Shown piece after piece: positions 53,020 through 64,000 of a DNA stretch of 64,000 nucleotides; within the stretch, counting starts at the first letter, position 1, and each line of letters begins with the position of its first letter. The translations under genes were made by a program, and so were the position numbers. The notes beneath the pieces are model-generated. The model saw nothing but the letters and a program-made list of their open reading frames with translations. It searched no databases and had not been told where the DNA came from. This stretch comes from Azolla caroliniana (Eukaryota > Polypodiophyta). The stretch covers positions 62,001-126,000 of the forward strand of contig JBHGNT010000027.1 of NCBI GenBank assembly GCA_043228905.1, read 5' to 3'.

Positions 53020-53775
53020 ACGGCGTCTAACAGGCAAATCAAGAATTTCACTTCGAATCCTGGACTTTAGCACCTTGCTGTTTATGGTGTTTCATGATCA
53101 GTATCGGAAACGAATGGAGAAGCGGTAGAACGTGCGGAACCGCATATTGGATTATTCTAGTGCGGCATGAAGCTGCTGGCGCCGAGTCGGCCGGATGAAA
53201 GCCGTTAGCGATGCTCCGCTTGTTCCCTGGCACGGGCGGCGCGCGAAGGCAACTTCCGCGTCGTAAGCACCGAGTTCGGTTTGTCGAGCAACTCAAGTGA
53301 GGCGAACCTAAAAAGGGAAGGAAGGGAGAAGGTCGTAAAGGTGGCCTCGTTATCTGTATCAGAGGTCAGAATAAATGAGTGCGGGAGAACCTGCCGTCCT
53401 CTACTTCCGATTTTGGTTATCTCACGAGCGAGCCAACGGTTCCCCGGGGGTTCTCGGAAACAAGAACGCGTTGGCGGGTCCTGGAGTGCCCGTCAAGAGC
53501 GCACGCGCATACCCCGCGGGGTAACTATTACGACCAGCACCCTCCGCATTTCGGCACAGTGGAACGTGTAACCGGCCCGAGGTTTCGTTTCAACTTACAC
53601 TTGTTTCATGTTGGGATGGGTAGACCAACTGCCTGCCCGCAAGGGACAAACTAAATCCTCAGGTCGGGTGGGATGGCACTACTGGCAAATACTGTCTGGC
53701 AAAGACGCAGGCGCGAAGCGTGGTAGGCCCGCTAGCGTTTTTTTTGCTTGCCGAAAGCATACAAGAAAAGCCGGG
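53020..53775 (+). pseudogene. nad7: Orphan nad7 exon 1 with partial intron
   Basis: Exon 1 (53,020-53,159) and 616 bases of nad7i140, cut off by the end of the large repeat. No domain V or exon 2 follows; cox1 does. It can only yield Nad7 after recombination with the other copy. Confidence 0.92.
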
Positions 53776-54168
53776 TATATACGGGAACCGACTCCTTGTT
53801 GTTTTTGCAACCATAGGAACTGCCATGAATGCAGGAGACTGCCCTAGGTATAAAGCACCGAGGAAAAGAAACAGATTGGATAAGACATGCCCATAGTCAT
53901 AAACAGCTTAGAAAGATTATAGACCGAATTGCACGAGGACATCGCAACTCTTTAAAATAACAACGAAGAGTTGTTCCCGCAGGTGCTCCTCAATCTGTCG
54001 TAGAATACACTACCCGATCTTTCGGGTGGCCTAGAAATCCTGAAAGATCTAGAAGTCTCTTCGGTTGTGGAACTGATTATTGGATTTTAGGATTTCTTCA
54101 TTCCGATTGTATTTGCAATAGGATTCATCTCCCTTACATTGATTATAGTAGCCAAGACTCTTTCATGT
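53776..54168. other. Leader region of cox1
   Basis: No known gene. A frame continuous with cox1 runs through it (for example VELIIGF-TAG-DFFIPIVF and IGFISLTLIIVAKT), hydrophobic and with editing-like stops, so it could be part of another membrane protein gene placed in front of cox1, or a coincidence. Confidence 0.5.
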
Positions 54169-56824
54169 ACAAACCGTTTCGTGTAAAGATGGCTATTTTC
54201 TACGAACTACAAAGATATAGGTACTCTACACTCAATCTTTGGTGTCACGGCTGGAGTAATGGGCACACGCCTCTTAGTACTAATCTGTATGGAATCAGCA
54301 TAACCCGGCCATTAAATTCCTGGTGGAAATCATTAACCTTATAATGTGTTAATAATCGCTTACGCTTCTTTAACGACATCCCTTCCGGTTACGCTGGCGA
54401 TGACAGGTGGATTCGGTAACCGGTTCGTTCTGATTCTTACAGGTGCACCTGACACGGCATTTCTATGATTAAATAATATTCTATTTCGGTTGTCGTCATC
54501 TTTGCTGTTGCTTTCATCAAGTTTAGCCTCAGTAGAGGTGGGTAGTGGCACTGGGTGGACGGTTAAAAAGGCCGTGCCCTGTGGAGACATAGGGAACAGT
54601 AATTCCGCTCGATGCAGGAACGTCCTCGCTACAGAAAAAAAGGCTAAGCCGGGCCGCAGGCCTTCAACAAAATCCAAACTGCTATATGCAAAAACCTTTC
54701 CCACAAGGGGACAACCTGCCTGGGAGGGCGAATCTTCCCTCCCATCAGAGACTCAATGCGGAATATCTATCACTCTGCGGATAGCTTGTGGGTGTGAGCT
54801 GCTTCAGCAGGCAGCATCGTGCTCTAAGACGCGAGTACAACCTGAGTCTCCCTATTGCTTGCCCAAGGCAAATACAATCTACAGATCCTTTACTACGTCA
54901 GGAAGATGCTTAATGTAAGGTCTGTCAATGCGGCGCATAAGATCATGGGAGTGTATCAGATCGAAAGATGCTAGCTTTTTCTTATATTTGGTCAATATCC
55001 ATACTTGATTAGTAAGCATTTCTATTGCGAGGGAGTTCGTAAAGCCAGCCCATCAGGTATTAAAAGATCCAAAGCAGCAGCTCTCAATAGGGCACAAGTG
55101 CTACATCCGTAAAGATTCAAGGGGTGCTACTCTTCTAGAGACTTGTGTCAATCTCGGAGGTATGGCCGCTGACCTTGATCGGCTTACCGGCTTTATAGAG
55201 GCAGAGAGACCTCATACAGGAAGGGCAGAAAACAAGGCGCTTCCCGAACCGAAGAAGAAGAAGCGGTTGGCCGAATTGGCCTTTATCAGGGGCTATGGGA
55301 CGAAGGCCACATATTCTTACTCAGCCGCCCGCCCTTCATGCTGAAGCCGCTTCTTTTCTTTTCTTTCTTGCGCGCCCTTATTGATTCAAGACTGTCTACA
55401 GTGGGACAGTGCTTGGTACAAGTTAGCTCTTCTAAAGCGATTCGTATAAAATCACTAGAGCTGAAGCTCCGGTCAAGGGCCATCCGCCATAAGAATAATC
55501 GGGAAAAGTTCGAGTAGACCTGAGGGATTCTCTAAAGGAAAGGCTTCATGACAGGATGATAGATAAAGGTACAGTCCGATCCATACAGAGACATATGGCG
55601 TATAGCATTAGGCAAACACAACCTGAGGCTATTTAACATATGTGCTATCCCCCTCTGAGTAGTATAACCAGTCATTCCGGAGGAGCTGTTGATTTAGCCA
55701 CTTCTAGTCTCTACCTATCAGGTGTTTTCTTTATTTTAGGTTTCATTAATTTTATAACCATTATCCTTAACACGCGCGGACCCGGAATGACCATGCATAG
55801 ATTATCCCTATCCGTTCGGTTCGTTTCAGTGACAGCATTCCTACCTTTACCACCTCCTCTCGTACCGGCGGGTGCAATTACCATGTCATCAACCGATTGA
55901 AACTCTAATATCATCTCTTCTGACCCTGCTGGAGGAGGGGACCCTATCTTATACTAGCATCCTTCTCGGCTCCCCGGTTATCTAGAGGTTCATACTTTTA
56001 TTCCGTCAGGACTTGGTATCATTAGTTATATCGTCTCCACTCTCCCCAGAAAACCTGTCTTCGGTTATTCAGGCACGGTGTATGCCATGATCAGTATTGG
56101 AGTTCCTGGATTTACTGCTCGGGCTTATTATACGTCTACTGTAGGCTCAGACGTGGATACACGTGCCTACTTCACGGCGGCCATCATGATTATTGTCGTG
56201 CTTATTGGAATCAAGGTTCCTAGTCGGATTGCCATCATGTGGGGAGGCTCAATATAATACAAAACACTCATGTCATTTGCAGTAGGGTCTACTTTTCCGT
56301 TTACTATAGGAGGACTTACTGGTATAGTCTCGGCTAATTTCGGGATAGACGTTGCTCTATATGATACTTATCACGTGGCTGCATATTCCTATCATGCATT
56401 TCTTACGGGAGCTGTTTCTGCTTTATTCGTAGGGTTCTACTACCGGATAGGTAAAATGCCTGGTCTTTAATACCTAGAGACTTCGGGTTAAATTTATCTT
56501 TGGATTACTTTCCTTGGAGCGAATCTGACTCTCTCTCTCACGCATCTCCCAGGTCCTTCGGGCATGCCATGTTGCATCCCTGATTATCCAGATGCTTACG
56601 TCGGACGGAATGCCTCAAGTAGTTTCGGCCCTTATGTTCTCGTACCGGGGATCCCTCGTTCTTTTGTAGTAGTTTTCAAAACTTCGAGCAGTGGGAACAA
56701 GTGTGCTCTAAGTCCTCGGGCTGGTGAATAGAATTCAACCACATTCGAATGGATGGTATAAAGCCCTCCAGCTTTTCATACTTTTGGAGAACTTTCAGCT
56801 ATCAGGGAAACCAGTCTTAAGCAA
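54169..56824 (+). CDS. cox1: Cytochrome c oxidase subunit 1, two exons
   Basis: Catalytic subunit of complex IV. Exon 1 54,169-54,563 (395 nt): [40 protein letters not shown]. Exon 2 55,645-56,824: [65 protein letters not shown]. Exon 1 ends exactly at standard position 395. The first codon on this count is ACA, so an AUA or other start would be used unless the true start is elsewhere. The stop is CAA (56,822-56,824) if edited to UAA, giving 524 residues. Many in-frame stops at Gln/Arg and many Pro/Ser for Leu/Phe need two-way editing. Confidence 0.93.
54564..55644 (+). other. cox1: Group I intron cox1i395
   Basis: Exon 1 ends in T (ACGGT), intron ends in G (CATATGTG), joined codons give Val-Tyr-Pro. 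R-like element CAGAGACTCAATGCGG near 54,746 and S-like AAGGTACAGTCCGATCC at 55,567-55,583 supply P7 (AGACT/AGTCC). Contains a LAGLIDADG endonuclease relic. Confidence 0.88.
55162..55344 (+). pseudogene. LAGLIDADG homing endonuclease relic
   Basis: The frame has LTGFIEAE (55,183-55,206), the LAGLIDADG-type helix with its acidic residue, but little else of the fold, and it ends in repeat-like sequence. A remnant of the enzyme that spreads such introns. Confidence 0.6.
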
Positions 56825-57838
56825 CCGGAACCACCGAATGGAACATGCCTGATTCCTATTTTTCGCCGCTTGTAACCTTGCCCTTAGCTGTCAGTTCTGG
56901 TTACGCAAATCACTTTGGCGTTCAGCCGCGTACCATCATCGGGTCCTCCCCAATGATAAGCTTGGTGCTTGACCGGCAGAGAAAAGTGGTCCGCATCCGC
57001 AAAAGACGAGCAGATCCTGCAGCGAAGAGAACTTGAACTTTTACGCATAATGAAGAACAAAGGAAAGATACCAGAATACCGAAACAAACTACTACAAATA
57101 GAAGGACAATCCATTCCGTATTAGCTTTCTCGTTCGCTACTTCGTCTTCAACTGTTCCATAGAATTAGAACAGAAACGACGTCCAACTTGCTGCATGTGT
57201 TAGGCATATTGCTAGCGTTCATTCCGGGCCAAGATCAAGCCCAGTTCTTTAGTCAATCCCTGCCATACGAGGGAGGCAGGTTGATGATCTCTTAGTAAGT
57301 TATTAGCCAAAGCTAATAACCGTAAGCGGAACGGCCACTGACAAGGCGGATCATCCTACATTCCGGATACTTTCCCGGCCGGTGCAACGGCCGAAGATGC
57401 GGAAGATAAGGGCCGGGATCCTGATAGGCCAAAGCTGCTTGCTTTTCGGAAATACTTCTTATTGTAGTTACAGTTTTGTCTGGCGGCAAGGGTCAATAGC
57501 GAAAGAGCGCTTGAAGTGCCATGGCTTTCCCTTGGCTGTTGGTGAGAATACTCCCGCCCGTCATTCGCCGCTGTCGGTCGTTGCGACGACTACGGAAAAA
57601 GAAAAGTCCAATAATTGATCAAAAGGCTACTAATACGAATTGAAATAGCCTCAAAATGATGCCATCGTTTCCGCTAGAGAAATCAACGATATGACCTACA
57701 GAAGTTTACCCCCAATCGACCTGCGGCCTGGATGTCGTAAGATATTGGCTAGCAGTGGTTTGGTTTGCAGCATCATTTATGCATTCATTGTGGCTGAAGA
57801 AGCGGTCTACTATAAGATCCAGCAGTGAGTTGGGCTAA
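56825..57838. other. Region between cox1 and the inverted repeat
   Basis: No gene identified. A Lys/Arg/Glu-rich frame near 56,990-57,120 (EQILQRRELELLRIM and KNKGKIPEYRNKLLQ) is coiled-coil-like and unassigned. GCGGAACGGCCA..GACAAGGCGGATCATC at about 57,328-57,355 is also present at 36,735-36,762. Confidence 0.55.
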
Positions 57839-58120
57839 GCCGTGATCCCCTTTTTGCAAAATAAAATATACCCCCTTTCCCCCCAATAATTGAGATAGTC
57901 GTCGTTTTTGCTTCCAACACTATGGATGGTTAGAATGTATACAGCCTGTAGCTGTTGTACTGCTCGTAGCCCTCGTTACGTTATTTTGTGCCGCTTCATC
58001 GTTGAGTCTTCTTGCCCAACCTTTTCGTTAGTAGTGTTTGCAGTAATGGGTGTAATCTCCCGCCAGGTCTCCGGTTTCACTTCCGCTGCTGTAATGACAT
58101 GTGCCCATTCTTCCGCCCGC

Positions 58121-58161
<41 letters not shown>

Positions 58162-58882
58162 AAGGGGAACTCCAAAGAGGCAAAGAATTAGCAATGCCCA
58201 CAGCCTCGGTAGCGTAGCAGGATCTTCCAGTGAGTGTTGAATAAGCAAAATATACGAGGCCATTGGACCTCATCAAACTCTTTTGCGACACCTTTTCGTT
58301 CGACTAAACAAATCAGCGAGACCGTGCTGCTGCTGCGTGGGACCTCAAACAGTTGCCTGATACTTCAGGCGTGTAAATAAGAAAATCCAAATAACAATTG
58401 TTACGTTTATAGCCTATAACTGGCTTGATCCGGCTTTCTTTCTTGGGCGAGGCCCGAAAGAAAAGAAAAGAAAAGAAAAGAAGCCGTTTAAAGTCTGACA
58501 GACTGTAAAAGAGTAAGTATTAGCCATGGTGATTCTATTTTGTTCTTCTTAATATATTAAAAGTTATTACTTCGGAAACGGTAGAGCCTCTAGCAAGCCG
58601 GTGGTGCAAGCGAATAAGGTGAATGGGACCCTACTTTTCTATCGGGAGTATTTCGTTTTATGAAAAAACCTCATAAAGCCCGTATATGCCCGGGTTCATA
58701 TATCAAAATAAACCCTAATCTTGGCTCGGAAAGTCGAAGCGGGAAGTGGCCGAATGAAAAAAGCGTTTGATTTCAGTAAATCCGCTTTCAAAAGAGAGAT
58801 TCGAATCGTATCTCCTCCCTTAATGCCAAAGTATACTTCGTATTCAAGAAGGAAAAACGAAGTGCAATGAGTTTAATGGTGC

Positions 58883-59185
58883 TCGACCTTTCATGCGATT
58901 AGGAAATTCCACGGCAATGGTCCCGCGAATTCGAGAAGTTACCACCGGAATGGCCAGCCCAATTGCGAATTCCGCAACTGCCACCGTTAACACTAGTAAA
59001 GTGAGTGATTAACCCATCATATCATCCGAATAGACAGAAAATACCGGAGAGTTCAAATTGACAGCCAATAACATTAACTCAATTAGCGTCGGCATAATAG
59101 TAATATTCCTTCTATTTGAGAGAATTCCCTGAATACCTGAAAGAGAGGAAATCATGGAAAATGTCAAATATTTGACCAGATCCGT
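58883..59185 (-). CDS. nad4L: NADH dehydrogenase subunit 4L, copy 2
   Basis: Same sequence as 33,512-33,814 in the inverted arm, with ACG start and CGA stop. Confidence 0.93.
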
Positions 59186-59405
59186 AAGAAAAAGTCTTTC
59201 TTCGTTTCATAAAAATCGTAGTGAGATTGGTTCTTTATAATCATGGCTGTTTAAAAAGAAGTGAAAAGGGGCAAGTAATCCCATATACCAATATAGCGAA
59301 AAGTGACCGAAGCATGATGCAGGTTCGGTTGAAAGGAAGAACCCGCTAGCCCGCCCTGAACAAGGGCAAAGCATTCCGTAGGTATATAATCTAATGTGCA
59401 CTTTC

Positions 59406-59479
59406 CGCATCCTACAGGACTTGAACCTGTGACCTTCAACTTAGAAGGTTGTTGCTCTATCCGACTGAGCTAAGGATGC
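59406..59479 (-). tRNA. trnR-UCU: tRNA-Arg(UCU), copy 2
   Basis: Inverted copy of 33,218-33,291. Confidence 0.9.
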
Positions 59480-60805
59480 TGTGCATTACAAACACTTCTA
59501 GGCTTTTCAGTTAAGTCAGGTAAAACTTGCTTGCCTTTTCGCCGAAAAAGCAATAGAAAAAAGTTATGAATACAAGAAAGAAGAAACCGCAACCGCAGCC
59601 CTGGATGATTCTTCCTGAAGTAAGTTCTAAAGAATGCCCTAACCAGATTGATTTATCCATTTCACGTAATTCGGTCGGTTACGTGTTTTTCATAGCACCT
59701 TTCATGTCGTGCCACATAAAGATGGATTACCTAAAATCAGTTGAATTCCTAAATCATGAAAACAACTTTCACACGACGGCATCAAACGGGGCAAATCATC
59801 CATCTAGGAAGAACAGGATGTGGTTCCCAAAGAATGCTTTGACACCAGTGTTTCCTTCCTGTACTCCAGTGTTTTCGGAGCATCCTAATGGTTACACAAA
59901 ATGGTCAAAACCTTAAAGACTTTGGGATTATTAGAAACGAATACTTCCCACACGTGTTCTCTAGGAGAGATTAGTCTCCCGCGAGTGCCTAAAGAATAGA
60001 CAATCGACACTTTCTTTTTCAACGAAGGGAGTCCTTCACATTCCCATAGCCCTTTCTCTCTAGCTTTCTCTTGCTATACCGTCGCCGTTGCTGTTCTCAA
60101 CCCTTTCATAATGTTACGCGGGCAGGAGAGCACTGAGGTAAAGTAACGGACGAGGGGGCACTATGATGGGTGGAAGGGGCGGGCCGGTGATTTTCAAGAG
60201 CGGATACCTATCCCTAAACAAGGCACAAACCTTATCGACATACAGGTTCCTACTTGCTTGAAGGCCTATTAGCACAACTTTGTTGAAGATCGCCCAAAGT
60301 AGTACCTTCCTATAAATGTCAACGTCCAGTGTTCGCTCAACAATGTTATCCCTAGAATCCTCGAAAATTCATTGTCAGAAGCCCGGAAGACCCCTTGTAA
60401 GAACAGGAACCTGCCTTAGGCAAGCTACCACTTCACTTGGCCGGCAAGCTACCTGAATCTGCCGGTTCTTCGTAATGAGGAGAGGCCGGATCTCGATTCG
60501 TGCACTTTCCTATTGCCAGGTGGCTTCCTGGCCCTACCACTTTTGTTTTCAAAGGTGCTAGTTTTTTGTTTGTTTTGTTTTTTTGGCTGGCGCTTCAGTC
60601 ATGAAATGAGTAACGAATAATAATAATATTCCGGCTGCGCGCTGTACTTTTCACTAACGCTTTTCGATGAAGCGGTTCATCGTGGCATGACTCGCCGCTT
60701 TCATTAACAGAATGGCTTTCTGCTGCTGCATAGGAGCGCGAAAGCAGCACCCATGTTGGCTGGGCTGGGCTGGGCTGGGCTGGGCTGGCGAAGTCTCAAC
60801 ACCCG

Positions 60806-60840
<35 letters not shown>

Positions 60841-61178
60841 CCTCTATGAGCTGCAAGTACCTACCCGCATAATTTCCTTTAAGAGACCCTATTACATGAC
60901 TAGGTCATTCCTTAACAGTGTGTGGAAGGTTAGAGAACCATCCACGAGGACCAGCCCGAAAAGAAAAGCTGCCTCCTGAACAAGTCACCTATAGCGTTGA
61001 CGTGGACAAGCCCGGGATGCGCCCTCAGAGGCTGACCTGCGGCCGGCGGAAGAAGCGGAAAACCGCTCTTCTTTTCTTTGGCACTCTGGATCCACCTGCT
61101 AAACAAGCGGTGCTCCAGAAACCAGCAAATCGCCTACCAAAGATAGACAGGGAAAGCGTGTTCTGAAAGCAGCAGGCA

Positions 61179-61252
61179 GCACCGATAGCTCAATCGGATA
61201 GAGTACCTGGCTTCGAACCAGGTGGTTAGAGGTTCAAGTCCCCTTCGGTGCA
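61179..61252 (+). tRNA. trnR-UCG: tRNA-Arg(UCG), copy 2
   Basis: Inverted copy of 31,445-31,518. Confidence 0.92.
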
Positions 61253-61900
61253 CACAAACCTTCCTTGAATGTTTCATAGAACGGTGTTGTTCTCCGGGAA
61301 TTCTCGGTCGGCATGTTGGAGTGTCGGAGCCAAACCTTAATCTCATTTAAGTGGTATGGCGCTGCTAGATGACATTTGGTTCATTATCTTCTTCATACAT
61401 AGAGGTAGGCAATTTCAGGCGCTACAACCCTACCTTAACCGGGCCACTTCACGTTTGGTTATTATTAACGTGAGAAATCGATAGGACCAAGTAAATTAGC
61501 GTACCATTGGTTTGCTGCTTTCTTTGAGGTCCTTTCCAATTCGTTTCTGCAAACTCCTTTCTTTTCACCTAGTGAGAGGAAAGTGCCTTAAGAAGGCATT
61601 TCAAGACGAAAGTAGGTTGGTTGTGAGCAGCTGACTATATGCGCCCCTCGCACACTGTCTTAGCATAAACTGCGGGACGGGATTCATCAAATAAATAGGG
61701 GCGGCGGCCCGGCCCGGCCCGGCCCGGCCCGGCCGGATGAAGCCGGCCAAAAGGCAGGCACAAGCCAAAGAACGACGATATCGGCCTTCATGCTTGCTTG
61801 CTTGCTTGCTTGCTTGCTGCCGTTGTATATCACCGCATGAAGGCCTAGAAATCCACATGAAGCAAGCACGATGAACCGCTTCTTCCGCATGAACCGCCTT

Positions 61901-61932
<32 letters not shown>

Positions 61933-62006
61933 ATGAAGCCGCACGGTTCAACGCCAAGGAATAAAGGCAAAGTAACCGGCCGGCTCGTAAGTAATTATTT
62001 AATTTC

Positions 62007-62079
62007 AGGAGAATAGTTCCAATGGTAGAACAATGGTCTCCAAAACCAAAGGTTAAGGGTTCGAATCCCTTTTCTCCTG
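62007..62079 (+). tRNA. trnW-CCA: tRNA-Trp(CCA), copy 2
   Basis: Inverted copy of 30,618-30,690. Confidence 0.93.
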
Positions 62080-62833
62080 ATTACCTGGCTTGGTACGAAG
62101 AGGTTGCGGGTCTCTTTACCTTGTTTTATCACCGGAATAGTCGAGACGACCTAGAATAGGCCTCTCTCCAAGTCCATACATGTCTATTGCCAGGGTTCTT
62201 CCTCATCCATAATACTCTGCTTTCCAGATCTCGAGGATGTTGGAGTAGAACAGGCGGCATATAATTCAAAAGAACCATCGGTATCAGTACCGATGCCGTA
62301 CATGGTACTATTATGTATGTATGTATGTTAGGATACGCATCAGAGTAAAATGACGTAGCTTCGCCACTATCTAGTTGGATTTCCATTGAAACATTACCAA
62401 ATTAGATTTTCCGCACCTATTTCTTTCAGAACAGCTAGCCAAGTCAGACCTTGGGCCTATCTCTATAGGTTGGTTTTTCAGATCCCATCACTCCAGGCTC
62501 AGTCGATCTTGGATCTTGCTCAATAGATCATATCTTTGGTATCTCACTGCCTGCGGTTCATCGCTGAAGGCGTTTGTTTAACTGTCTGTGCGGGGTCCAT
62601 CGCTTCGCCTAGTCCTTGCACATGGTAGCACTTGGTTGCACTCATTCCTTCTTCGCATGGCTTAATGCATGCAAGAAGTATCCGTTCCGTAAAGGCAACG
62701 TTTCTCCAAGAAAGAAGAGCGAGGCATGCGGCGTTGCCGATGAAAGGCGGCGATGCCTTCCAAGCCGAGTGAGAAGAATGACTCAGACAAGAAGGCTATG
62801 AATGAGCAATGCTTTGAATGCCGCCTTAGGATC

Positions 62834-62905
62834 CTGGAGTAAAAGGATTCGAACCTTTGCGTGTCGGTATCAAAAACCGATGCCTTACCGCTTGGCTATA
62901 CTCCA
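62834..62905 (-). tRNA. trnQ-UUG: tRNA-Gln(UUG), copy 2
   Basis: Inverted copy of 29,792-29,863. Confidence 0.93.
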
Positions 62906-63008
62906 TACAGTGGTAACCAAGGAAGAGAAGCAAAGCTCAGAGAACGGAATTTGCTTGCTGGGCGCAGCAAAGTAGTGAAAGACTGGCGAGTTAGGTATGG
63001 CAAGTAAA

Positions 63009-63082
63009 TAGGCTTAGTAGGGCTCGAACCTACAATATTACCGTTATGAGCGGTACGTTTCAACCAATTAAACTATAAGCCC
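63009..63082 (-). tRNA. trnI-CAU: tRNA-Ile(CAU), copy 2
   Basis: Inverted copy of 29,615-29,688. Confidence 0.9.
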
Positions 63083-63175
63083 ACTGCTGGCTGGCTGGCT
63101 GGCTGTTAGCCCTCTCAAGTAATGGAGTCGATGGATCTGTTGAGGGCAAAGCAGCCATATTTTTCTCCTTGAAAG

Positions 63176-63293
63176 ATTAAGGACATAAACTTTTCAAATA
63201 GCTACACCTGGTTCTGGACCGATTGATGTGGATACAGAAGAGCAGGATGTGCTACCCATCATGGATAGCATAGTTCGAGCAACACTGAACTGA
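63176..63293 (-). pseudogene. atp6: atp6 C-terminal fragment, copy 2
   Basis: Inverted copy of 29,404-29,521. Confidence 0.7.
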
Positions 63294-63693
63294 AAGGTAT
63301 GACTGAAGTGTAATCGTTTTGTTGGCAGGCAAATAGACGACATATTCCTAGGGGGTTTTTTACCGATGCAGCACGCACGAAAAAATCGACTCGACTTTTC
63401 TTCGATGATTTAGACAGAGATTTCACCACCTACCACGAGTGGAATGGCAAGGTTCTGCCAGGACACCCAGCGGCAAGACAACCGTGAAAGGAAAGGCAGG
63501 GCCAAAGGATTATCATCCATCTCAGCCAGCGCGGAAAGAAAAGAAAAGAAGAGCTCTGCTTGCTCTTTTTGACAATAATTTCGCTACTCCAGTCATGGGC
63601 AGCATTATTACATGCATAGGGCGGACCCGAGCTCTTTTCGCTGCAGTTTTCCCTACGGCTTTCCTCCCCTCCTTTGGAAGTGTCAGCTAACTC

Positions 63694-64000
63694 CTGGAAT
63701 CCCCCTTTCCCTCCTTCTAAGAAAACCATGCTCGGTTAGATCAGTGTGGACTGATGTTTCGTTCCACTGCTGCTGGAAAAGCCGCCAAATTCGTCACTGA
63801 CTGGAGAGCGGGAACGACTCACTATCTCGTCTTATTCTCAGAGGCGAGAATGCTCTCAAATGGCTAACGGTGCTTTCAACTAAAGTTCCATTTCTTAACA
63901 CAGCGAGGCTTATACTGTTTATTCGTACGACAATGCGCGACGCTCCACTATCCCATTGAAAAAGGATTCCGCAATCATTTACGTACTTAAACGCAGACTG
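63694..64000 (-). CDS. atp4: ATP synthase subunit b, 3' part (cut by window end)
   Basis: Inverted copy of 28,697-29,003. Whether the repeat includes the ACG start 257 bases further on cannot be seen. Confidence 0.85.

Larger units (their letters stand above)
48866..53775. repeat. Large direct repeat, copy 2
   Basis: Same sequence as 1-4,906 plus a 4-base insertion near 52,577. Ends after GCCGGG at 53,775, followed by the cox1 leader. Confidence 0.95.
57839..64000. repeat. Large inverted repeat, arm 2
   Basis: Reverse complement of 28,697-34,858, continuing past the window end. All genes in it are second copies on the opposite strand. Confidence 0.95.

Overview
The window is plant mitochondrial DNA, most likely from a leptosporangiate fern. 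Conserved mitochondrial genes (nad1, nad3, nad4L, nad7, cob, cox1, atp1, atp4, atp6, rpl5, rps7, rps12, rrn5, rrnL) are all recognisable, but nearly all reading frames carry TAA, TAG or TGA where Gln or Arg is conserved. That is the genomic signature of massive U-to-C editing. ACG start codons and CAA, CGA or CAG at stop positions point to C-to-U editing as well. The nad1 introns that are trans-spliced in seed plants are cis here. The whole picture agrees with what I remember of the published mitogenome of the fern Haplopteris ensiformis (Zumkeller, Polsakiewicz and Knoop, 2023), including a split rrnL with a trans-splicing group I intron; I could not check this.

Layout. 1-4,906: 3' part of rrnL, trnL-UAA, a leucine-type tRNA with anticodon UUG, trnH, then nad7 exon 1. 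nad7 runs to 8,734 with three group II introns. 8,900-12,260: trnS-GCU, trnfM, rrn5 and the 5' exon of rrnL with the 5' half of its intron. 13,160-13,928: trnV, trnS-UGA, trnL-UAG. 15,908-22,265, minus strand: rps12-rps7 and complete nad1 (three introns). 22,773-34,858: trnM, atp6, trnA, atp4, trnI, trnQ, trnW, trnR-UCG, trnR-UCU, nad4L. 37,014-45,361: rpl5, a decayed linear-plasmid-like DNA polymerase with plasmid-like ORFs, cob, nad3. 45,726-46,915: atp1 from its second exon only. 47,227-53,775: a second trnfM, the 3' half of the rrnL intron, the rrnL 3' exon, and a repeat of the window start. 54,169-56,824: cox1 with a group I intron. 57,839-64,000: inverted copy of 28,697-34,858.

The most striking system is rrnL. 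Its 5' exon plus the P1-P6 side of a group I intron lie at 11,030-12,260. The P7-P9 side plus the 3' exon lie at 48,190-50,585, about 36 kb away. The two parts must be made as separate RNAs and joined by trans-splicing, with the break in the P6 loop. Both parts sit behind the same ~780-bp repeat (trnfM plus a repeated hairpin motif), so they may share promoter or processing signals.

The genome is strongly recombinogenic. It contains a >=4.9-kb direct repeat, a >=6.2-kb inverted repeat, 780-, 138- and 50-bp repeats that sit exactly at gene borders, many tetra- and pentanucleotide arrays, and a family of palindromic elements built on ATGAAGGCCTTCAT. Coordinates of exon borders were placed by conserved protein alignment from memory and by intron end rules; where exon lengths reproduce the standard land-plant intron positions (nad7 i140/i209/i676, nad1 i258/i394/i728, cox1 i395) they should be accurate to the base.
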